A stretch of 54,655 bases of DNA. It comes from CAYUVA01 sp964448115 [NCBI: uncultured bacterium] (lineage in GTDB: Bacteria > CAYUVA01). The stretch covers positions 1-54,655 of the forward strand of contig CAYUVA010000032.1 in assembly GCA_964448115.1 (NCBI GenBank). Direction: 5' to 3'. The position numbers and the translations under genes were made by a program. Every line of letters begins with the position of its first letter. Position 1 is the first letter of the stretch. The notes beneath the pieces were generated by a model. The model had not been told where the DNA came from, did no database searches, and was given only the letters and a program-made list of their open reading frames with translations. Shown piece by piece: positions 43,446 through 52,658 of this stretch.

Positions 43446-45080
43446 TTATTCTTCTTCCATGAACGGGTATCTATAGTCGCGTGGTGGATTGAAGTTCTCC
43501 TTTATGGCTCGCGGTGTTACCCAGCGCAGCAGATTCAGATAGCTCCCAGCCTTGTCATTGGTGCCGGAAGCCCTGCTACCGCCAAAGGGCTGTTGCCCGA
43601 CCACTGCTCCGGTAGGCTTGTCGTTGATGTAGAAGTTGCCAGCAGTGTTGACCAGGTGCTCGGTTATCTTGACTATCGCCTTGCGATCCTGGGCGAATAC
43701 CGCGCCAGTCAAGCCATAGGGTGAACCTTTGTCGCAGATCTCAAGCGTCTCATCCAGCTTGGACTCATCATACAAGTATATGGTCAGCACCGGACCGAAG
43801 ATCTCCTCCTTGAGCAGCCTGAATTGGGGATCCTCGGTAATCACCACTGTTGGCTCGATAAAGTATCCGACCGAGTCATCACAGCCTCCACCGAAGATAA
43901 CCTCCCCATCACTGGACGCCTTGGCATAGTCGATGTATTCTTTGATGCTATCAAAGGCATTGCGGTCTATTACCGCCCCCATGAAGATGGTGAAGTCGGT
44001 TATATCCCCCATCTTTACCGTCTTCAGCTCATCGAGCAGCCTTTCCTTGAACTTGCCCCACAGGCTTTTGGGCAAGAAGAGGCGGCTCGCTGCCGAGCAC
44101 TTCTGCCCCTGGTATTCGTAAGCTCCGCGAATGGTGTTGGCCACCAGTGCTTCGAGGTCTGCCGATGCATGTGCAAAGATGAAATCCTTGCCCCCGGTCT
44201 CGCCGACTATGCGTGGATAGCACTTGTAGCGATCGATGTTTTCCCCGATCTTGCGCCACATTCCCTGAAAGACCTCGGTTGAGCCGGTGAAGTGGCAGCC
44301 GGCAAAGTCAGGATGGGAAATTGCCGGGTCTCCGACCTGTCCTCCAGAGCCTGGCACCATGTTGATTACGCCATCGGGCAGCCCGGCTTCTCTGAGGATC
44401 TGCATGAAGTAGTATGCGAAGTAAACCGCCGAGGATGCCGGTTTCCAGATAACTACATTGCCCATCATTGCTGGCGAGGTCGGAAGGTTGCCGGCTATGG
44501 ATGCGAAATTGAAGGGGGTTACAGCGAAGATGAATCCCTCAAGCGGGCGATGCTCCAGGTAATTCCAGGTGCCGGTTACGCTAATCGGCGGTTGCTCGCT
44601 GTAGATTTGCCCCATGTAGTATGGATTGAAACGCAGAAAATCTATCAATTCACACGCAGAGTCGATCTCCGCCTGGTGCACAGTTTTGCTTTGTCCAAGC
44701 ATACAGGCTGCATTGGCGACGAATCTATACTTGGTTGCCAGCAGCTCACCCGCCTTCAGGAAGATGGAGGCGCGGTGATGCCAGGGCATGGCAGCCCATT
44801 CCTTGGCTACCCGCATGGCAGCCTCGGCAGCCATATTCACCTGCTCCGCGCCAGCCTTGTGATAGACACCGAGCTGGTGCCTGTGGTTATGGGGCATAAC
44901 GCACTTGCCGAGGTTGCCGGTGGTAACCTCCCTGCCGCCGATGTAAAGCGGGATCTCAACTTGTTTTGAGGATAGCTCCCTCAGAGCGCTTTTTAGCTTC
45001 TTCTTTTCGCTCGAGCCGGGTAGATAGCCGAATATCGGTTCATTCTTCGGCTCTGGAACCTTGAATAAAGCCTCGTTCAT
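43446..45080 (-). CDS. pruA: 1-pyrroline-5-carboxylate (L-glutamate gamma-semialdehyde) dehydrogenase
   Basis: A 544-residue aldehyde dehydrogenase. Its length, N-terminal region (MNEALFKVPEPKNEPIFGYL) and motifs VTPFNFASIAGNLP, VGETGGKD and YQGQKCSAASR (catalytic Cys) match the stand-alone PruA/ALDH4A1 type, which oxidises glutamate semialdehyde to glutamate in proline breakdown. GGAGG lies 9 bases before the ATG. No proline dehydrogenase is nearby. The gene stands alone, converging with the dehydrogenase on the other strand. Confidence 0.93.
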   Translation of the reverse strand: MNEALFKVPEPKNEPIFGYLPGSSEKKKLKSALRELSSKQVEIPLYIGGREVTTGNLGKCVMPHNHRHQLGVYHKAGAEQVNMAAEAAMRVAKEWAAMPWHHRASIFLKAGELLATKYRFVANAACMLGQSKTVHQAEIDSACELIDFLRFNPYYMGQIYSEQPPISVTGTWNYLEHRPLEGFIFAVTPFNFASIAGNLPTSPAMMGNVVIWKPASSAVYFAYYFMQILREAGLPDGVINMVPGSGGQVGDPAISHPDFAGCHFTGSTEVFQGMWRKIGENIDRYKCYPRIVGETGGKDFIFAHASADLEALVANTIRGAYEYQGQKCSAASRLFLPKSLWGKFKERLLDELKTVKMGDITDFTIFMGAVIDRNAFDSIKEYIDYAKASSDGEVIFGGGCDDSVGYFIEPTVVITEDPQFRLLKEEIFGPVLTIYLYDESKLDETLEICDKGSPYGLTGAVFAQDRKAIVKITEHLVNTAGNFYINDKPTGAVVGQQPFGGSRASGTNDKAGSYLNLLRWVTPRAIKENFNPPRDYRYPFMEEE

Positions 45081-45309
45081 TTCTTTATTCCTCCCAGGTT
45101 TTTATGTTTCCAATTCATTAGTCGCGGGATACGATCCCAGATGAAAGCATTGCTTAATATATCATATTCCCAACATATTTGCATACACCTCAACACGCAC
45201 AGGTATATCGACTCAAGTACGAATTATCGAGATCTCTTTCAATAATTGCAGGGATCTTTTTAATTGCCTCTGATACCTGCAAGCCTATCGATTTATACCA
45301 GGGGTATAG

Positions 45310-47406
45310 TCAGTACAGGATTACCCTTCCGAGTTGGTAGATTATGGTAGTCAACACGAAGCCGATGAAAGTAAGCCCACCCCACTGCAATATAGCCCAC
45401 CTGAATCCGCCAGACTCATAGCGTGTAATTGCAAATGTTGCCATGCAGGGAGTGGCAATGAGGGCAAATATCAAAATGCAAAAGCCAACCAACGGATTAT
45501 AAGTATTACGAAGCGTCTCACGAAGCCCTTTGCCAGATCTTTCATCGGTTTCGCCTAACGAAAAGACGATACCAAACTGTGCCACGAAGACCTCCTTGGC
45601 AGCAAATGAGCCCAAAAAAGCAGTGCCCAAGCGCCAATCAAATCCCATCAATGATATGATCGGCTCTATCGCTTTTCCTATGCGCCCGGCAAAGGAATAG
45701 GTCAACGATTCGGTAGCCCTGGCTTTTTCCAACTCGGTTTCACTGAGATAATTGGCAGCACTATCAACCTCGAACTCTGTTTTCTGCGGATAGGAGCTTA
45801 GGAACCATAATATGATGCTTATTCCAAGAATGATAGTACCCGCCTTTTTCAGGTACATCCAGGCGCGCTGCCAGGCGTGATGAAACAATCCCTGCCAGGT
45901 GGGAAACCTATATGGCGGAAGCTCCATTACGAACGGTGCATCATCGCCGACTAACACGGTTTTTCGCAGTATTTTTATGATAACTACCGCGGCTGCAATC
46001 CCTACTAGGTATATTAAGTACATCATCGGCGCATGGAGTTTTGGCGGGAAAAAGGCTGGAATGATAAGCAGGTAGATGGGCAGCCTCGCTCCGCAACTGA
46101 CCAGCGGCAGCGCTAGCATCACCGCCAGACGATCACGGCGATTCTCCAGGGAGCGAGTTGCCATTATTGCTGGCACCGTACAGCCGAACCCGATGAGCAT
46201 TGGAATGAAACTCTTACCATGCAGTCCTATCTTGTGCATGAATTTGTCCATGATAAAGGCAGCGCGTGCCATATAGCCTGTATCTTCAAGGATGGAGATA
46301 CCTAAAAATAACAGCATGATATTGGGGAGAAAGACCAGAACCCCACCTACTCCACCGATAATACCGTCAACGATAAGCGAATGAAGCCAAGAAAGCTCGC
46401 TAAAGCGCCAGCCTAGGCTTATCGCACCAGCGAGCCAGGCGAAGAAGTCCTCGATCCATCCCATGGGGATATTGCCGATGGTAAAGACGATCCAAAACAA
46501 AAGATACATGGCGCCAAAGAAAATAGGAAATGCTGCGAAGCGATTGAGAAGTACTTTATCTATCCGCTCTGTAAGGTTTACTCTATCGCTCTTGGGAATC
46601 CTCTTGGTGCATTCGCGGATCAAACCATTGGCGAAGCCGAACCTAGCATCGGCGATGAGCAACGCAGGATCAACATTATGAATTCGTCTTATGTATTGCT
46701 CCCTTTTTTGCACCTCATCAAGCAATATTTCGCCTTTATCGGTTCTCTTGGCTAAATTGATAAACTCCTCGTCTCCCTCCAGTATCTTTGTCGCTATATA
46801 TCGTGCGTTGTAGTTGCTGGTCATCTTATCGGGTACAAGTTTGCTCAATACGGAGATCGCCTCTTCGATCTCGGCAGGGAAAAAGTAACATCTGGGGCGG
46901 CTTCGATTCTCCACGGCGTGAAGAATCGCCTCTTTGAGCTTGGGGATGCCGATTCCTCTATGTCCGATGGTGGTTACTGCCTGAGCCTGGCAACGAGCAG
47001 AGATGCATTCAGTGTCCAGGGTTTCGCCACGCTGCTCAAGCTCATCTATCATATTGAAGACCAGCACCAGATTCGCCCCCAGAGCCATGAGTTGGCAGGT
47101 GAGATAAAGGTTACGCTCCATGTTAGAGGAATCGATTATATCGAGCACAACATCAGGTTTTTCCTCGACTATATATCGGCGGGCAATCCTTTCCTCCTCA
47201 GAGTAGGCAGTGAGGCTGTAAGTGCCGGGGAGATCCACCATCTTTAAGCGATATTCTCCCCATTTCACCATGGAGCTTTTGATCTCCACGGTAACCCCTG
47301 GATAATTGCCTACATGCTGGGTTGCGCCTGCTAAAGCATTGAAGATGCAGGTTTTGCCAGCGTTCGGATTACCAGCTACTGCAACATGGATGATTTTATC
47401 TTTCAT
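45310..47406 (-). CDS. feoB: ferrous iron transporter FeoB
   Basis: A 698-residue inner-membrane Fe(II) transporter. The N-terminal G domain has GNPNAGKT (12-19), VDLPGTYSL and FNMIDELE. Two gate regions in the membrane part follow, including LPLVSCGARLPIYLLI. The Gate-Cys arrangement is typical of FeoB. AGGA lies 10 bases before the ATG and a TATAAT at 47425-47430 may be the -10 element. The upstream gene on the same strand is a DtxR-type regulator carrying a FeoA domain, so iron-responsive control is expected. No separate feoA or feoC was found. Confidence 0.96.
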   Translation of the reverse strand: MKDKIIHVAVAGNPNAGKTCIFNALAGATQHVGNYPGVTVEIKSSMVKWGEYRLKMVDLPGTYSLTAYSEEERIARRYIVEEKPDVVLDIIDSSNMERNLYLTCQLMALGANLVLVFNMIDELEQRGETLDTECISARCQAQAVTTIGHRGIGIPKLKEAILHAVENRSRPRCYFFPAEIEEAISVLSKLVPDKMTSNYNARYIATKILEGDEEFINLAKRTDKGEILLDEVQKREQYIRRIHNVDPALLIADARFGFANGLIRECTKRIPKSDRVNLTERIDKVLLNRFAAFPIFFGAMYLLFWIVFTIGNIPMGWIEDFFAWLAGAISLGWRFSELSWLHSLIVDGIIGGVGGVLVFLPNIMLLFLGISILEDTGYMARAAFIMDKFMHKIGLHGKSFIPMLIGFGCTVPAIMATRSLENRRDRLAVMLALPLVSCGARLPIYLLIIPAFFPPKLHAPMMYLIYLVGIAAAVVIIKILRKTVLVGDDAPFVMELPPYRFPTWQGLFHHAWQRAWMYLKKAGTIILGISIILWFLSSYPQKTEFEVDSAANYLSETELEKARATESLTYSFAGRIGKAIEPIISLMGFDWRLGTAFLGSFAAKEVFVAQFGIVFSLGETDERSGKGLRETLRNTYNPLVGFCILIFALIATPCMATFAITRYESGGFRWAILQWGGLTFIGFVLTTIIYQLGRVILY

Positions 47407-47464
47407 ATTATTATCCTAACAGGCATTATACTAAGTATCTTGAGTTGCGCGGTCACTTGGCTTG

Positions 47465-48232
47465 TCATTTTATCCCGATAGCCTCTGCCTCTTCTTTGCG
47501 CAGCGTCAAGTAATATCCCTTGACCTTTACCTTTATCGGATCTCCAAAGGGAGCTGTTTGATCCATCTTAATTATAACATCGGGCAATATGCCCATATCG
47601 ATAAGTCTTTGGCGTATGGATCCTTTTGCATGAATGGCGAATACTCTTCCCTCTTCACCGGGCTTTAAGTCAAGCAGTGTTCTTTTATATTGTCTCCCCA
47701 GCTTCCTTCTCCACCGATGCCTTCCATCTCGCAGAGTACAGGGGTCTTCTTCAATGCAGACATGGTTGAAGGAGACATCCTCGTGGCTATGCGCAGCCTG
47801 GAACCATTTTGTAAACCTATTGAGCAGAGTAAGCTCGCCCCTGGGGCAAGACCTAATGAACTCAGTGAAACTAACCATGCGATCAAGGGTCTCAAGGCTC
47901 AAGTGGTGTTCTATAGCACAGGCATCCTCCTCGGCTATTTCACCGGGAACTAGAAGTATATCAGTCAAGAAGCGGGTGAGAAACTCATGCCTCAGCACCA
48001 TCCTTCTTGCCTGCTGTTCACCCTCAGCAGTAAACTCGATATATTCTCTAGCCTTGTAGTTGATAAGCCCTTCCTCGGCAAGCCGTTTCATAGCACCGTT
48101 CACGCTTGCCATACTTACGCCCTTCTCTTTGGCTATATCCTTGACTCGGGCGACCTTCTTTTCAGCTATTAGCCTGAAGATGATCTCCAGATAATCCCAG
48201 AGGCTTTCGGTTATCGAACTTGAGGCTTCCAT
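47465..48232 (-). CDS. DtxR/MntR-type metal-dependent repressor with FeoA domain
   Basis: About 255 residues. The N-terminal winged helix (SLWDYLEIIFRLIAEKKVAR, then GVSMASVNGAMKRLAEEGLI) and dimerisation region (LETLDRMVSF) match DtxR/IdeR. The final ~75 residues (LLDLKPGEEGRVFAI...PIKVKVKGYYLTLRKEEA) form a FeoA/SH3-like domain. The ATG at 48232 has AAGGAG before it, so a 13-codon extension is rejected. A TTAG-N6-CTAA palindrome lies directly upstream of the ribosome site, suggesting self-control. Because it precedes feoB with no separate feoA, the domain may also help FeoB, but DtxR proteins often have an SH3-like end anyway. Probably Fe(II)- or Mn(II)-sensing. Confidence 0.9.
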   Translation of the reverse strand: MEASSSITESLWDYLEIIFRLIAEKKVARVKDIAKEKGVSMASVNGAMKRLAEEGLINYKAREYIEFTAEGEQQARRMVLRHEFLTRFLTDILLVPGEIAEEDACAIEHHLSLETLDRMVSFTEFIRSCPRGELTLLNRFTKWFQAAHSHEDVSFNHVCIEEDPCTLRDGRHRWRRKLGRQYKRTLLDLKPGEEGRVFAIHAKGSIRQRLIDMGILPDVIIKMDQTAPFGDPIKVKVKGYYLTLRKEEAEAIGIK

Positions 48233-48245
48233 GTTTCTCTCCTTG

Positions 48246-48259
48246 TTAGGCGAGACTAA
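48246..48259. promoter_or_regulatory. candidate DtxR-type operator
   Basis: Read on the minus strand, TTAGTCTCGCCTAA resembles the DtxR/MntR box TTAGGTTAGCCTAA, with 5-of-6-base matching arms. It lies 13 bases upstream of the DtxR-FeoA start codon, next to the ribosome site, where a bound repressor would block expression. Confidence 0.45.
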
Positions 48260-48347
48260 TTTAGTACGCATAATCTATTTTGTCAAGGGGAATTATTTGC
48301 AAAAGTTGTCCTATGTTGATAATAGCTTAGTGTTTTAATCTAAAACA

Positions 48348-48923
48348 ATGGTCAAAAAAGAAATACTCCTATTGATCTTCCTCGCTGTTGCACTAGGTCT
48401 TGCTATGGCTATTTTCTTGCCCCAGACCATCCAATACACGGCAGCTCCCCAAATGAGGAGAGAAATGAATAGACAATTATCCTCAAGCGATGCAGAGCCC
48501 CAAAAACCCCATGCTGATGTCATGGAGATGATCGAGCAAAACAGGGACAATGCGGAGATGCTAATCCAGATCGGCAATATCCTTTTTGATCGCCATAAAT
48601 ATGAATCTGCCAGGATAGCCTACCAGGCTGCGCTTGAACATAAACCGAATGATCCTGATCTTCTTACTGACCTGGGCATCTGTTATCGAAACTTGGGGGA
48701 TCCTGAAAAAGGGGTGGAGATGATGAGGCTAGCTGCACAAGCCGATCCCAGACACGCATTGTCGCGACTGAACCTGGGCATCATACTTCAAGGGGATTTG
48801 AATGACAGTATCGGCGCTTTGGCTTACTACAAGGAGTTTCTCGCCATTGCACCGCAGCACTCGCACGCAGAGATGGTCAGACAGCGCATCGCCGAGATAG
48901 AAAGAATTATCGAAGGGAAATAG
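48348..48923 (+). CDS. membrane-anchored TPR protein
   Basis: A 191-residue protein with an N-terminal membrane helix (LLLIFLAVALGLAMAIF) and three TPRs (about 70-175; NAEMLIQIGNILFDRHKYESA begins the first, with DPDLLTDLGICYRNLGD in the second). The TPR part should be periplasmic if the helix is a signal anchor. It probably scaffolds protein-protein contact; partner unknown. An extended -10 element (TGTTTTAAT, 48331-48339) ends 8 bases before the ATG and there is no ribosome site, pointing to a leaderless mRNA. The next gene, a YbhN-like protein, starts 49 bases later. Confidence 0.78.
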   Translation: MVKKEILLLIFLAVALGLAMAIFLPQTIQYTAAPQMRREMNRQLSSSDAEPQKPHADVMEMIEQNRDNAEMLIQIGNILFDRHKYESARIAYQAALEHKPNDPDLLTDLGICYRNLGDPEKGVEMMRLAAQADPRHALSRLNLGIILQGDLNDSIGALAYYKEFLAIAPQHSHAEMVRQRIAEIERIIEGK

Positions 48924-48972
48924 TTCTTTCATGAAATGAAGGGTATTAATCTAAGGACAAAAGAAATTACTT

Positions 48973-49902
48973 ATGAATTGGTGGTTTCGAGGGCTTGGTG
49001 TAGTCCTTTTTGTAATTATTCTGCTCAAACTCGATCTTACAGAGCTGCTTGACCTATACAGGTTGCTTGATATTGAGATCATCTCTTTCACTTTTTTGTT
49101 GGTCTTACTGGTCATCGCCTTGAAGGCTTGGCGATGGGCTTATCTCCTTGAGTTGCAGGGGATTAAGCTAGATTATATGACAGCCTTGCTCATCTATCTT
49201 GATGCCATCTATGTGGGGATAATTACACCGGGCAGGATCGGTGAGGCGGTCAAGGCTATCTACCTGAAGGAATCTAAGCAGGTTAGCTATCACAAAGGTT
49301 TTGTGAGCATTATATACGACCGAGGCTGGGACTTATTGAGCTTGTTCTTTTGCCTTTGGCTGGGGAGCATACTTATTGCACCAGTAGTCTCAGGTCTCTT
49401 GGCTATTGGCTCAAGCGCGCTTATGATGCCGATTCTTGCTATCCTTTTAGTCCCTAGATTACGCAGAGGATTTTTGAAAATCGTAATTAGACGCACTCCT
49501 TTCTCCGCCAAGCTGAGGTTAGAGGACCTGGTAGGTGAGATGTCGAAGATATGGTCGATAAAGCAGCTTATCCCTTTCGGATTGAGCCTGCTGGCATACC
49601 TGCTCACCTTCTGTATCGCTTATGTGCTACAGGCTATGCTTGGATACGATTTAGATTTTATTTTCGTCGCTGCGATTATCGCCCTTACCAATTTCTTCTC
49701 GCTGATACCGGTAACCATCTCGGGCATCGGACTGCGCGAGGCAGCATTAATCTGGTTCCTTGGCTACAAGGCGATCTCTGCGGAGAAGGCAGTCGCCTTG
49801 TCCATGCTAGTCTTTTTGACCTGCTATGTCGTGGTCTGGCTACTGGGAGCGATTGCCTGGCAGATCAAGCCGATTACCATGCTAAAAAAATCTGCTGAAT
49901 AA
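48973..49902 (+). CDS. YbhN/AglD-like (lysylphosphatidylglycerol synthase transmembrane region) protein
   Basis: A 309-residue integral membrane protein with about eight predicted helices. The cytoplasmic loop motif GIITPGRIGEAVKAIYLKE and the later SLIPVTISGIGLREAALIWF are signatures of the UPF0104/YbhN family, which covers MprF flippase-like domains and AglD-type proteins. Such proteins are thought to move or handle lipids, polyprenol-linked sugars or phospholipids. A weak AAGGA lies about 17 bases before the ATG. A strong hairpin-plus-T terminator follows. The substrate is unknown. Confidence 0.88.
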   Translation: MNWWFRGLGVVLFVIILLKLDLTELLDLYRLLDIEIISFTFLLVLLVIALKAWRWAYLLELQGIKLDYMTALLIYLDAIYVGIITPGRIGEAVKAIYLKESKQVSYHKGFVSIIYDRGWDLLSLFFCLWLGSILIAPVVSGLLAIGSSALMMPILAILLVPRLRRGFLKIVIRRTPFSAKLRLEDLVGEMSKIWSIKQLIPFGLSLLAYLLTFCIAYVLQAMLGYDLDFIFVAAIIALTNFFSLIPVTISGIGLREAALIWFLGYKAISAEKAVALSMLVFLTCYVVVWLLGAIAWQIKPITMLKKSAE

Positions 49903-49935
49903 TTGGAAAGGCGGGTTTGGAGCTTCATAAAAGCG

Positions 49936-49970
49936 TAGGGGCAATTCAATTCTTTGAATTGCCCCTATTT
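49936..49970. terminator. strong bidirectional hairpin terminator
   Basis: TAGGGGCAATTCAA (49936-49949) and TTGAATTGCCCCTA (49954-49967) form a perfect 14-bp stem with a 4-base loop, followed by TTTATT. It lies between converging genes and can end transcripts from both. The GGGGCAATTC hairpin resembles a dispersed repeat seen in spacers of many bacteria. Confidence 0.75.
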
Positions 49971-50013
49971 ATTGTCAACCCTCTAACAAGGAGTACTATT
50001 TGGGTTGGTTTTC

Positions 50014-51408
50014 CTACATGCTTTCAAGCTCAAAGGGATCGGTCGTGTAGGGTGTGATCCTCTCCATTACAATGCGCAGGTTGGTCTCTCCCATGCGCTT
50101 GATAACAGCGATGATCCTGCCATCCCGCTTCTCGAAGCTAGCCGGATAGTTGATATCCACTATGGTATAGCCTGCGGGGATGGCGACCTCGATGCGGCTG
50201 AATGTAGTCGTGCGCTCGAAGACCAGTTGATTAAGCTCGTTCAGATAATATGAGCCTTCGTGATAGTAGATCATATCCAGCCAATAACGATCAAGCTCAC
50301 GGCGAAAATCTGGCTGATCGCTGCGCACCATTACCGTAGGATATTCGTTGTTTGAGAACTCCGCTGTAAGCTCCAACTCCTCCATGGTGTCAAAGGCATC
50401 GAATGCCCGAACCTTGGTATCTGGAGTGGAGGCTCTGACTGCGAAATTGGACACCGGCCACATGGTGGTTACATAGAACAGCCCCAGCTCATCGGATAGA
50501 TCATAATGAACCAGCGGCATCTGCTCCACTAGATCCTGCTCCACCTTAGACATCACTGCACGCAGATGATCCAGGTTTGCCTTACTGTTAAACTCTACCC
50601 CGATATCGTGAGCCATCTCATCCAGATAACCGGGGATAGGTGCAGCAGAGGCTAGCGCAACTGATTCTGCTGATAAGCGAAGATCGCCCTCTTCAAGAGC
50701 CTTGAAGCCGATCTTATCGACCACCATGTCTCCCTCGCCGATGCCGATTCCACGGCAGTCCTGTTGATTATCGCTGAAGATATTGCTGTCCATGTAAGGC
50801 TCAGCTCCTGCGCCAGCCATGACCCCAAACCTGTTGCCGCTAAAGATATTATTCACTATCGATGGACCGGTTGGCCACCAAGTCCAGACGCCGGTCTCAT
50901 TGTTCATAAGATTATTGTGAGCGATCAAGGGCATGGAGCTATTGCAGGCGATTGCACCCAGTCCGCCGTTATTCTTGAAGATATTGTTCAGAATAACCGC
51001 GCCGGATCCGCTGACATGAACACCGATGTGACGGTTATCCTCGATAATGTTGTTGAAGACGCCAGTCAAGGAGTGCCTGGTGTCAACACCGATAACACCG
51101 TTTCTTATTGTAAAGCCGATAATCATAGCGTTATTGGCGCCGGTAACAACCGTTCCCTCGCCGTTACCATCTAGTATGGTCGCTCCAGCACCCTCACCCA
51201 TCAAGATAACGCCCTCAGCGAGCTTGATGTGCTCATGATAGATGCCGGCTGGCACGCGCACAATCTCCCCAGGATAGGCGGCATCGATCGCCTTTTGAAT
51301 GGAGAATACCTCTTGAGTGATAGCCTGCTGCCCCGCGCCAGCCAGGCAGAAAAGGCTCATTAACACTGCAATGGTTAAAGTCGAGATGGTTGTTGATCTC
51401 ATTGTCAT
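50014..51408 (-). CDS. exported right-handed beta-helix (pectate-lyase-like) protein
   Basis: A 464-residue exported protein. The signal peptide ends near TIAVLMSLFCLAGAG. The next ~30 residues contain IQKAIDAAYPGEIVRVPAGIY, the usual opening of NosD/pectate-lyase-like folds. Repeated turns such as NNAMIIGFTIRNGVIGVDT and AVILNNIFKNNGGLG give a right-handed parallel beta-helix to about residue 220, and a distinct ~240-residue C-terminal part follows. GGAGGG precedes the ATG. It starts 77 bases after the E1-like gene. Such folds bind or cleave glycans or serve as surface adhesins; activity is not evident. Whether it belongs with the ubiquitin-like genes is unknown. Confidence 0.82.
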   Translation of the reverse strand: MTMRSTTISTLTIAVLMSLFCLAGAGQQAITQEVFSIQKAIDAAYPGEIVRVPAGIYHEHIKLAEGVILMGEGAGATILDGNGEGTVVTGANNAMIIGFTIRNGVIGVDTRHSLTGVFNNIIEDNRHIGVHVSGSGAVILNNIFKNNGGLGAIACNSSMPLIAHNNLMNNETGVWTWWPTGPSIVNNIFSGNRFGVMAGAGAEPYMDSNIFSDNQQDCRGIGIGEGDMVVDKIGFKALEEGDLRLSAESVALASAAPIPGYLDEMAHDIGVEFNSKANLDHLRAVMSKVEQDLVEQMPLVHYDLSDELGLFYVTTMWPVSNFAVRASTPDTKVRAFDAFDTMEELELTAEFSNNEYPTVMVRSDQPDFRRELDRYWLDMIYYHEGSYYLNELNQLVFERTTTFSRIEVAIPAGYTIVDINYPASFEKRDGRIIAVIKRMGETNLRIVMERITPYTTDPFELESM

Positions 51409-51485
51409 GTCCCTCCTCGAATGTTACACAACCTTTCTGTAGTTATATCATAATATAAGACCTAATCGATCTTATGTCAAGTCCT

Positions 51486-52658
51486 TCATGTTAAAATACT
51501 CATCTCCTCGATATCTCCGCTTAGCTCGAAGTGATAGAATCTCTTGTCAGCGATCCTGGCTGTGTAGATATCCAATAGCGGTAAACCGACATCGCCCAGG
51601 CTTGTTTCCAACCCACCTTCGCTACCATCCAGATTATTGATCAGCACTATGTCCTTAACCTTGCCGCAGCTTGAGCAGGTTATCGATAGATCATCGAAAT
51701 GCTTCATAGAACGCATGGGAAGCTCGGTTGTACCGCAATTCGGGCAGTTAAGCTCATAGACGATCTCATGGTTAAGCTCCAAGATCGCCTTTCTACCCAG
51801 CTTTTTCTTCCCGATGCGAACAAGATCGCCAAGAGTCAGGTCTTTTGATTTTAGTGGTAACTCATCGATTTCATCCCAGGATTCATGGCTGAGGCAGTCC
51901 GGCTTGATGCTGTAATCAACCAGGTAGCTTTGGAAGTTCAGACCATTGATGAAGTAGCCACTTCCATTAAGTGCATGTAAACCCTTGGGATCATGGATTA
52001 TCTTTATTGCCTCTTGTACTTGCAGACCGCCAACTATTGAGCTTATGGTCGGAGTAGTCGGTACTGCTGTATCAGGGAGCCTTTGTTTTAACAACTGGCA
52101 GGATCTGCGCTCTTTGATCGCCTCGTAGTCCTCGTCGGTAAGTGTGCACTCATAGCATGGATACCTAGGTGGTATGAAACCTCTAACTACGCCCTCGAAG
52201 ATGCTGATCCCTCCATCCACCCAAGGCGTTTGCACCTTGTAACAGCACCTATTGATAAACAGCCTCGCCTCTCGATTATCAAGCGCACCGATAACCACAT
52301 CCATGCGTCTTATGACTCCAAGACCGATCTCGTACAGCACATTGCCATCAATGGCTTGGATGCTGATATCATTATTAAGCTCGGTAGCTCTTTGCGCAGC
52401 GACATGCGCCTTTGACTTGCCGACATCTTGTTCTCTAAACAGCACTGAGCGGGTAAGGTTGGTAGCCTCAACCTTGTCGAAGTCTATCACCAGGATTCTT
52501 CCTGCGCCCAGCAAAGCCAGATTCTTGAGTATCTCGTTGCCCAGCGCTCCGGCTCCCACGACCAGAAACCGTGCATTGATTATTTTATCCTGATTCCACC
52601 AGGAAATTATGCGAAGGCGGGAGTACTTATCTGCTAAAATCCTCTTAGGAGAACTCAT
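51486..52658 (-). CDS. E1-like ThiF/MoeB-family adenylyltransferase with C-terminal zinc ribbon
   Basis: A 390-residue E1-type enzyme. The ATP-binding motif is VVGAGALGNEILKNLALLG (G35-G40), followed by VIDFDKVEATNLTR with Arg70, and ALDNRE (Asp127). A CYEC pair (168, 171), a lone Cys187 in RRSCQLL, and DTAVPTTPTISSIVGGLQVQ follow; Cys187 is a candidate thioester-forming residue. The last ~110 residues add two CxxC pairs (CPNC 305-308, CSSC 328-331), a zinc ribbon. It shares an ATGA overlap with the E2-like gene upstream. Adenylation and activation of a ubiquitin-like modifier for the E2-like protein is the best reading; a MoeB/ThiF role for the MoaD-like protein at 27379 is an alternative. 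No ribosome site, consistent with coupling. Confidence 0.9.
   Translation of the reverse strand: MSSPKRILADKYSRLRIISWWNQDKIINARFLVVGAGALGNEILKNLALLGAGRILVIDFDKVEATNLTRSVLFREQDVGKSKAHVAAQRATELNNDISIQAIDGNVLYEIGLGVIRRMDVVIGALDNREARLFINRCCYKVQTPWVDGGISIFEGVVRGFIPPRYPCYECTLTDEDYEAIKERRSCQLLKQRLPDTAVPTTPTISSIVGGLQVQEAIKIIHDPKGLHALNGSGYFINGLNFQSYLVDYSIKPDCLSHESWDEIDELPLKSKDLTLGDLVRIGKKKLGRKAILELNHEIVYELNCPNCGTTELPMRSMKHFDDLSITCSSCGKVKDIVLINNLDGSEGGLETSLGDVGLPLLDIYTARIADKRFYHFELSGDIEEMSILT

Noticed and set aside
44292-44969. 225-codon plus-strand frame
   Set aside because: Antisense shadow of the pruA-type gene; no ribosome site and no family resemblance.
45294-45308. TATACC-AGG-GGTATA hairpin after feoB as a terminator
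   Set aside because: Only six AT-rich base pairs and no T-run.
51486-52658. Calling the E1-like protein simply MoeB or ThiF
   Set aside because: It is coupled to E2- and JAMM-like genes and carries an added zinc ribbon; no moa, moe or thi genes are adjacent.
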